DNA of 64,000 nucleotides, taken from contig NZ_JAPDMX010000018.1 in the NCBI RefSeq assembly GCF_025971955.1, forward strand, positions 1-64,000. The letters are read 5' to 3'. The notes under the pieces are model-generated. The model was not told where the DNA came from. It worked only from the letters and a program-made list of their open reading frames with translations, and did not search any database. Below are positions 59,802 to 64,000 of the stretch, in pieces; within the stretch, counting starts at the first letter, position 1; each line of letters starts with the position of its first letter. The DNA is from Shewanella subflava. Its GTDB lineage: Bacteria; Pseudomonadota; Gammaproteobacteria; Enterobacterales; Shewanellaceae. The position numbers and the translations under genes are program-made.

Positions 59802-60827
59802 ATGTCGACTTCGCTTTTACAGATTGCTGCAGCGAACTTAAAAAAAGCCGTTCCTTTAATGCTGAAATATCAAATTCCTACAACACCCACTAACTATGCC
59901 CTTTGGTATGCTTATGTCAGTGAGCAAAATCCACAATTAAATGCTGAACTTGATGCAACCATTAAACAGAACCAAAGCTGCTCACCTGTAACCAGTGAAT
60001 TATTGTTCCGTAAGCATGTTGCCGATCCTGTCGAGCTTGATGTGCGTGATATGCGTAAAAATCTTGATGCTATGGTATGTGATTTATCTCAATCACTTAA
60101 AGATACCAATTCAGATACAGCCACATTCCAAGCACAAATTGATAAGGACTTTACACGTTTAGCCGATCTTGAAAATAAAGGTTTTTCATTAGAACAAGTC
60201 ATTGGTGTTGTTCGTAATATTGTCAAAGAGTCGGCAAACATTCGCTCCAGTACCGTGAGTTTTACTCAGCAGTTACAAAAAGCACAATCAGAAATTGACT
60301 CACTTAAAACCCGCTTAGCTGAGTCTGAAAAAGATGTATTATATGATGCACTTACTAATATCCTTAATCGACGTGCGTTTGATGAAGATATTAATGCACA
60401 GATAGATTTAGCGCCTGATGGCTGTTGTCTTATTTTACTCGATATAGACCATTTCAAAAAATTTAATGATAATTTTGGCCACCAGCTGGGCGATCTAGTT
60501 TTAAAAACCGTGGCTAAACGTGTTCAAGAAGCTTGTCGAGACGGTATTAAGTTATATCGATTTGGTGGTGAAGAGTTTGCAATTATCATCCCCAAAAGCC
60601 AATTAAGAGTGGCCCGACACCTTGCTGAAGCCATTCGAAGGGCACTTGAAAAACTCAGTGTTAAAGACAGACGCAGCGATAAAGTCATCGATTCTATCAC
60701 TGCCTCTTTTGGCGTAGCTCAGTGGCTGCCAAAACAAGATGCTAGCCAACTAATTGAAAGCGCAGATAAACTGTTATATGAAGCAAAACGTCTTGGCCGT
60801 AATCGTGTGATGCCCATTTCAAGTTAA
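59802..60827 (+). CDS. Diguanylate cyclase (GGDEF domain)
   Basis: A 341-residue protein that should make cyclic di-GMP. Residues 1-175 form a helical sensor-like part (MSTSLLQIAAANLKKAVPLM, NYALWYAYV) without membrane helices and ending in a coiled coil. The catalytic domain begins VLYDALTNILNRRAF, and the active loop is RFGGEEF (255-259). At the usual I-site position before the loop I read RDGI instead of RxxD, so allosteric product inhibition is probably absent. No EAL domain follows. It lies 110 bp after the OMP gene with a terminator between. Confidence 0.92.
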   Translation: MSTSLLQIAAANLKKAVPLMLKYQIPTTPTNYALWYAYVSEQNPQLNAELDATIKQNQSCSPVTSELLFRKHVADPVELDVRDMRKNLDAMVCDLSQSLKDTNSDTATFQAQIDKDFTRLADLENKGFSLEQVIGVVRNIVKESANIRSSTVSFTQQLQKAQSEIDSLKTRLAESEKDVLYDALTNILNRRAFDEDINAQIDLAPDGCCLILLDIDHFKKFNDNFGHQLGDLVLKTVAKRVQEACRDGIKLYRFGGEEFAIIIPKSQLRVARHLAEAIRRALEKLSVKDRRSDKVIDSITASFGVAQWLPKQDASQLIESADKLLYEAKRLGRNRVMPISS

Positions 60828-60860
60828 GTCAAAACGTTCAATCACACTGTCTCGTTAACC

Positions 60861-61490
60861 CTAAATGGATTTTGCTTCAACAATATAACGAAGGTCGGCC
60901 TCAGCCAATAATGAATCAAATGGATAGCAAGTGATTAATGTTAATCGGCTATCCTCAGTTGTTGCCATCTCCTCGACTTGCGATTCATGCACCACCCGTA
61001 AATCGGTCACTTTATACTGGCTTAAATGGCCCTGGGTATTTTGCAGCTCAATAACATCACCCAATTGTATGTATTTAAGTCTTAAAAAATGACTGTCTCT
61101 ATGTCCTGCAATAATGGTATTGCCTTGCTCCCCCACATCTGCGCCACCTAAAAATAAACCTGGTCCAAATGCCAGAGTCCGCCCAGACATTCCCGCCAAT
61201 ATATACAGATCATGTTTAGCAGACTGGAGCTTAGCACTCATAAAACGCATTTTAGCCACAGGGTATGTATCAGCCCAAGACCATGGTTTATGGGGTTTGT
61301 TATCCGCTAATGTTTGGTTAAATGCGCGCTCAATCAAATATTGCGCAAAGTGTGCTTTAGCCTGCATGTAACCCCCTTTTATCATCATCATCGAAGCCAG
61401 CAATAGCAACATAACAAAAGCGAGCCATTGCAACGCTTTGCCTCGTCTCCCCTTTGCGATAAACCGCTGTTCTGAATGCAAATTAAGCAT
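60861..61490 (-). CDS. Class GN sortase
   Basis: A 209-residue proteobacterial sortase, a transpeptidase that would cut a sorting signal in a surface protein. The N-terminal membrane helix is at about 20-36. The sortase core has the catalytic His130 (IIAGHRDSHF), Cys188 (TLITCYPF) and Arg201 (ADLRYIVEA). It overlaps the target-protein gene by 8 bp, the stereotyped arrangement of this family. It is membrane-anchored with the domain on the periplasmic side. Confidence 0.93.
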   Translation of the reverse strand: MLNLHSEQRFIAKGRRGKALQWLAFVMLLLLASMMMIKGGYMQAKAHFAQYLIERAFNQTLADNKPHKPWSWADTYPVAKMRFMSAKLQSAKHDLYILAGMSGRTLAFGPGLFLGGADVGEQGNTIIAGHRDSHFLRLKYIQLGDVIELQNTQGHLSQYKVTDLRVVHESQVEEMATTEDSRLTLITCYPFDSLLAEADLRYIVEAKSI

Positions 61491-63600
61491 TATCGGGCTC
61501 CGGAGGCTGAATAATAAGTAACTGCCCGGGTAACATGCGCTTTAACCACAAACCAAACAGCAAAGTTAAAGCGAATAAGCTTAAGCCTGCCAGCAACCAT
61601 AATCGGCTAGCCGTTGCTGTTTGCGGTAAAAATCCTTGCTGGATAGTGTTAATCTGCCAACCCGCTGGCACTAATTGTCCAAGCTGATACTCACCTTTAT
61701 CTCCATAGTGAGCATTTACCGGTGTAACATCCACAGCCAATAAACTGGTAGCACTACTCACTAAATGATACCGCAATGCTAATGCTGCAATTTGTTGTTC
61801 GACACGATGACGATTAGCCGAATCTTGACTCAATTCTAACGCACTTATTTTTGCATTAGCCCATACCAAATCAAGCCCCGTGGCGGCATCAGCAGTAGTC
61901 AAATCCAATTGAGTTTGCCAATATTGGCCATTAATTTTGCCTGAGATAATCACCGGCTGTAATTGCTCTGCAGGGACTTTAAAACTTATCGCTATTGGAG
62001 AGCGTTGATAAACATCCTCAATATTAGCTGGCCAATACTCAGGGATACTGCCGTCGAGATGATATAACTCAACATCGGTTAGTACTGGCTGGCTTATTTT
62101 GTCAATTAACTGAGTCATTTGCTGTTCAACTTCAGCTGATTTGCCAATGTAAGTAAAAGTACCTCTGCCGATGCTTGCTGCCCTTTTCATAAAGTGTGAA
62201 TTAGGAGCCGAACCAATCCCCACAGTGAACAAGCGTGAGTGTTGTAATTGATGGGCAATTTGTTCGAATAATTGCGCTTCGTTCGACACTGCGCCATCCG
62301 TCAAAAAAATCACCTGCCTTAATTTGGATTGTTGCTGAACATGATTGATTGTGGATCCCAATGCTTTATCTAAGGCAGGAGCCATTTCAGTGCCACCATC
62401 TGCATCTAAAGCCGCTACATACCGCCTTGCTTTTACTAAGTTAGCCGCATTTGCTGCTTGTGCCTGAATAAACAAGGATTGCACACTCGAATTAAAATCA
62501 ATGATGTTGAAACTATCCATGGGCTTTAATGTGGTTAACGCTAAGTCTAAAGCCCGCTTTGCTTGCTTAATTGACTCGCCTGCCATTGAGCCAGAGGTAT
62601 CAATGACGAATATTAATTCTCGATTGATATGATGCTGCGATTTATGCTCAAGACTCGGCGGCAATAGCAATGCCATAGCATAAATATCATCAGAAACTTC
62701 CGCGTTATCTTCCACGCTAAGCAGATGGGTTTGGCCTGTTTGATAGAAAATTGCACCTGCCACCTCATCCCCAACATCAGTTTGCCATTGCAACACAAAA
62801 TCACGATCAAGCGGTACTTTGCCTTGTAGCACAACATGAGTGAGCCGGCCTTGATTATGTTGTTGAATATCATGATAAAGACTCGATAACTGAGTCAAAC
62901 CAAAGCCGCTGTCTATGTGAATGTTTAACGACACTTTATGGCTGGGTAACTGGTGCTGAGTTTGATTCAGCATAGGCACAACAATCTGCTGCGCTTGAGC
63001 AAACTCACCACGCTGAAAGTCAGGTCGATACCGAGGCGCTACCACCAAAGGAAAACGTAAACTGAAAATACCATCTTGATAACTCACCGTTTCTAAATAG
63101 GTAATTTCAACCACGATTTGCTGTTGTGGACCAATATTGGCCAATTGGGTAGTGAAAATATTACTGCGCTGTTGACTTACAAGGCTTGCTTGTTTTCCTT
63201 GCTGCTTAGCACGCTCAAACGCCTGTTTAGCTTGCTGTTTAGGCTTGATAACGCCTTTAAATACCCGCTCGCCAATTACGAGTTCCATACCGTCTACCCC
63301 AGCATTGTCGGGTAATGGAAAGACATACTTAGCGTTTATCCACTCCTGTTCAATATTGTTGAAAATTTGCTTCACTGTAACGCGATTGATCAAGCCAGAA
63401 ACGGCCATTTCAACTTGAGTGTCTAATGCCAACATCTGTTTTTGTTGGCCATTAATGTGATAGTTCACTACGCCTTGAGTCACCTCATCAGATACTCTAC
63501 TAGCATCTGCATAAGAATGCGGTGAGGACTCACTCATGTTGGTCACAACCAACAACCACACCCCCATTAAACCCAGCCCTAATGGCCCTTTAGCAAACAT
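61483..63600 (-). CDS. Marine proteobacterial sortase target protein (VIT and VWA domains)
   Basis: A 705-residue surface-type protein with an N-terminal hydrophobic export segment, then a VIT domain (residues about 40-165, VNYHINGQQ..., YVFPLPDNAGVDGMEL) and a VWA domain with the MIDAS motif DTSGSMAGESI (about residue 333) and FLTDGAVSNE. The C-terminus is a sorting signal: LPQTA starting at about 658, a hydrophobic helix, then KRMLPG. The LPxT(A) motif differs from the usual LPxTG. It should be anchored by the adjacent sortase, but the recipient of the anchor is unknown in Gram-negatives. Confidence 0.92.
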   Translation of the reverse strand: MFAKGPLGLGLMGVWLLVVTNMSESSPHSYADASRVSDEVTQGVVNYHINGQQKQMLALDTQVEMAVSGLINRVTVKQIFNNIEQEWINAKYVFPLPDNAGVDGMELVIGERVFKGVIKPKQQAKQAFERAKQQGKQASLVSQQRSNIFTTQLANIGPQQQIVVEITYLETVSYQDGIFSLRFPLVVAPRYRPDFQRGEFAQAQQIVVPMLNQTQHQLPSHKVSLNIHIDSGFGLTQLSSLYHDIQQHNQGRLTHVVLQGKVPLDRDFVLQWQTDVGDEVAGAIFYQTGQTHLLSVEDNAEVSDDIYAMALLLPPSLEHKSQHHINRELIFVIDTSGSMAGESIKQAKRALDLALTTLKPMDSFNIIDFNSSVQSLFIQAQAANAANLVKARRYVAALDADGGTEMAPALDKALGSTINHVQQQSKLRQVIFLTDGAVSNEAQLFEQIAHQLQHSRLFTVGIGSAPNSHFMKRAASIGRGTFTYIGKSAEVEQQMTQLIDKISQPVLTDVELYHLDGSIPEYWPANIEDVYQRSPIAISFKVPAEQLQPVIISGKINGQYWQTQLDLTTADAATGLDLVWANAKISALELSQDSANRHRVEQQIAALALRYHLVSSATSLLAVDVTPVNAHYGDKGEYQLGQLVPAGWQINTIQQGFLPQTATASRLWLLAGLSLFALTLLFGLWLKRMLPGQLLIIQPPEPDNA

Positions 63601-63668
63601 AACTGCTCCTTAAGGCATGCTGGCATGCCTTTGGTCTATTCCATGAATTAAATGCGTTTTCGAAGGTA

Positions 63669-64000
63669 TTAATTGGCAGCAAGTTGTGCTGTTTCAGCAA
63701 TCAGTTTTAAGGTCACTCGGCGGTCAAAAAAGTCATTCTCAAAATTTTGTTCCGCATGCATGGGCGAAGTGGCGCCATAGGCTTGACCTTGTAATCTTGT
63801 TTTATCGACTCCTCGGGCAATCAAGTAATTAGTCACCTCCAACAAACGTTGTTCTGATAGGGCTTGGTTAAATGCATCATTGCCGCGACGATCTGCATAG
63901 CCCATTAAATTGACATGTAAATCAGGCATGGATGTCATCATGTCAGCGACATTATCAAGTTGCTGCTGAAATAAAGGCGCAATTTGCGTTGAGCCCGTTT
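63669..64000 (-). CDS. Sortase-associated OmpA-like protein (partial, 5' end outside window)
   Basis: The C-terminal OmpA-like domain is seen: LHVNLMGYADRRGNDAFNQALSEQR and GVDKTRLQGQAYGATSP with peptidoglycan-binding D and R residues. The frame stays open to the window edge (...TGSTQIAPLFQQQLDNVADMMTSM), so the ATG at 63941 is internal and the gene continues to the right. Position and domain fit PdsO of the dedicated sortase system, where a histidine kinase and response regulator usually follow. That part lies outside the window. Confidence 0.82.
   Translation of the reverse strand, partial: TGSTQIAPLFQQQLDNVADMMTSMPDLHVNLMGYADRRGNDAFNQALSEQRLLEVTNYLIARGVDKTRLQGQAYGATSPMHAEQNFENDFFDRRVTLKLIAETAQLAAN

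Overview
The window is a chromosomal segment of a gammaproteobacterium, most likely a Shewanella (an S. frigidimarina-type species is my best guess from remembered proteins, not from a search). Supporting points are moderate AT richness, the hisGDCBHAFI operon behind a His attenuator, the plsX-fabHDG-acpP-fabF block, the divergent hdfR/maoP pair, DUF3802 and MsrBA proteins, and a marine-type dedicated sortase locus. Most of the window is ordinary core genome; the accessory material is insertion-sequence debris at the left edge and short repeats between genes.

Layout. 1-860: a mosaic of four truncated transposase fragments (IS66, IS630, IS3 and ISAs1 types) abutting one another, then about 640 bp of decayed sequence. 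1502-1682: two tandem tRNA-Val(GAC) genes on the minus strand. 1912-2799: galU. 3209-10608: the complete histidine operon with its leader peptide and attenuator. 11043-16724 (minus): mscS-type channel, lpxM-type acyltransferase, then ihfA, pheT and pheS. 17175-18680: a chemotaxis receptor. 19135-22234 (minus): a double-domain retropepsin-like secreted protein, a DUF3802 protein, YceI, YaiI and PdxH. 22519-25464 (minus): a eukaryotic-type AdoMet decarboxylase next to arginine decarboxylase SpeA. 26040-29419 (plus): CvfB, YceH and a two-gene ABC exporter. 29426-29690: a MITE-like element. 30111-36640: cold-shock protein, RlmA, an unknown protein, exonuclease I, Cdd, a beta-hydroxyacid dehydrogenase and a thioesterase. 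36787-43054 (minus): the fatty acid/phospholipid cluster with rpmF and yceD. 43290-49538: yceF, a HAD phosphatase, rluC and rne with a long structured leader. 49732-58360: SulP transporter, MsrBA, a 2OG oxygenase, YlqF, a tyrosine phosphatase, LigE, DgkA, HdfR and MaoP. 58770-64000: an outer-membrane protein, a diguanylate cyclase and the sortase locus, which runs off the right edge.

How the genes work together. The his operon encodes every dedicated histidine-biosynthesis step and is tuned by a leader peptide with five consecutive His codons. The plsX-fab-acpP genes supply acyl-ACP to membrane lipid synthesis, with LpxM and DgkA further downstream in envelope metabolism. SpeA and the AdoMet decarboxylase supply agmatine and the aminopropyl donor for polyamines. 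The class GN sortase, its VIT/VWA target protein with a C-terminal LPQTA sorting signal, and the OmpA-like protein form a self-contained surface-anchoring system.

The least explained signals are two families of dispersed intergenic repeats. Family A (about 175-180 bp, two copies) ends in a palindrome. Family B (about 183 bp, three copies) has a hairpin whose two arms change together between copies. There is also a 265-bp element with perfect 18-bp terminal inverted repeats and a second nested inverted repeat. No CRISPR array, phage or classical defence system was seen.
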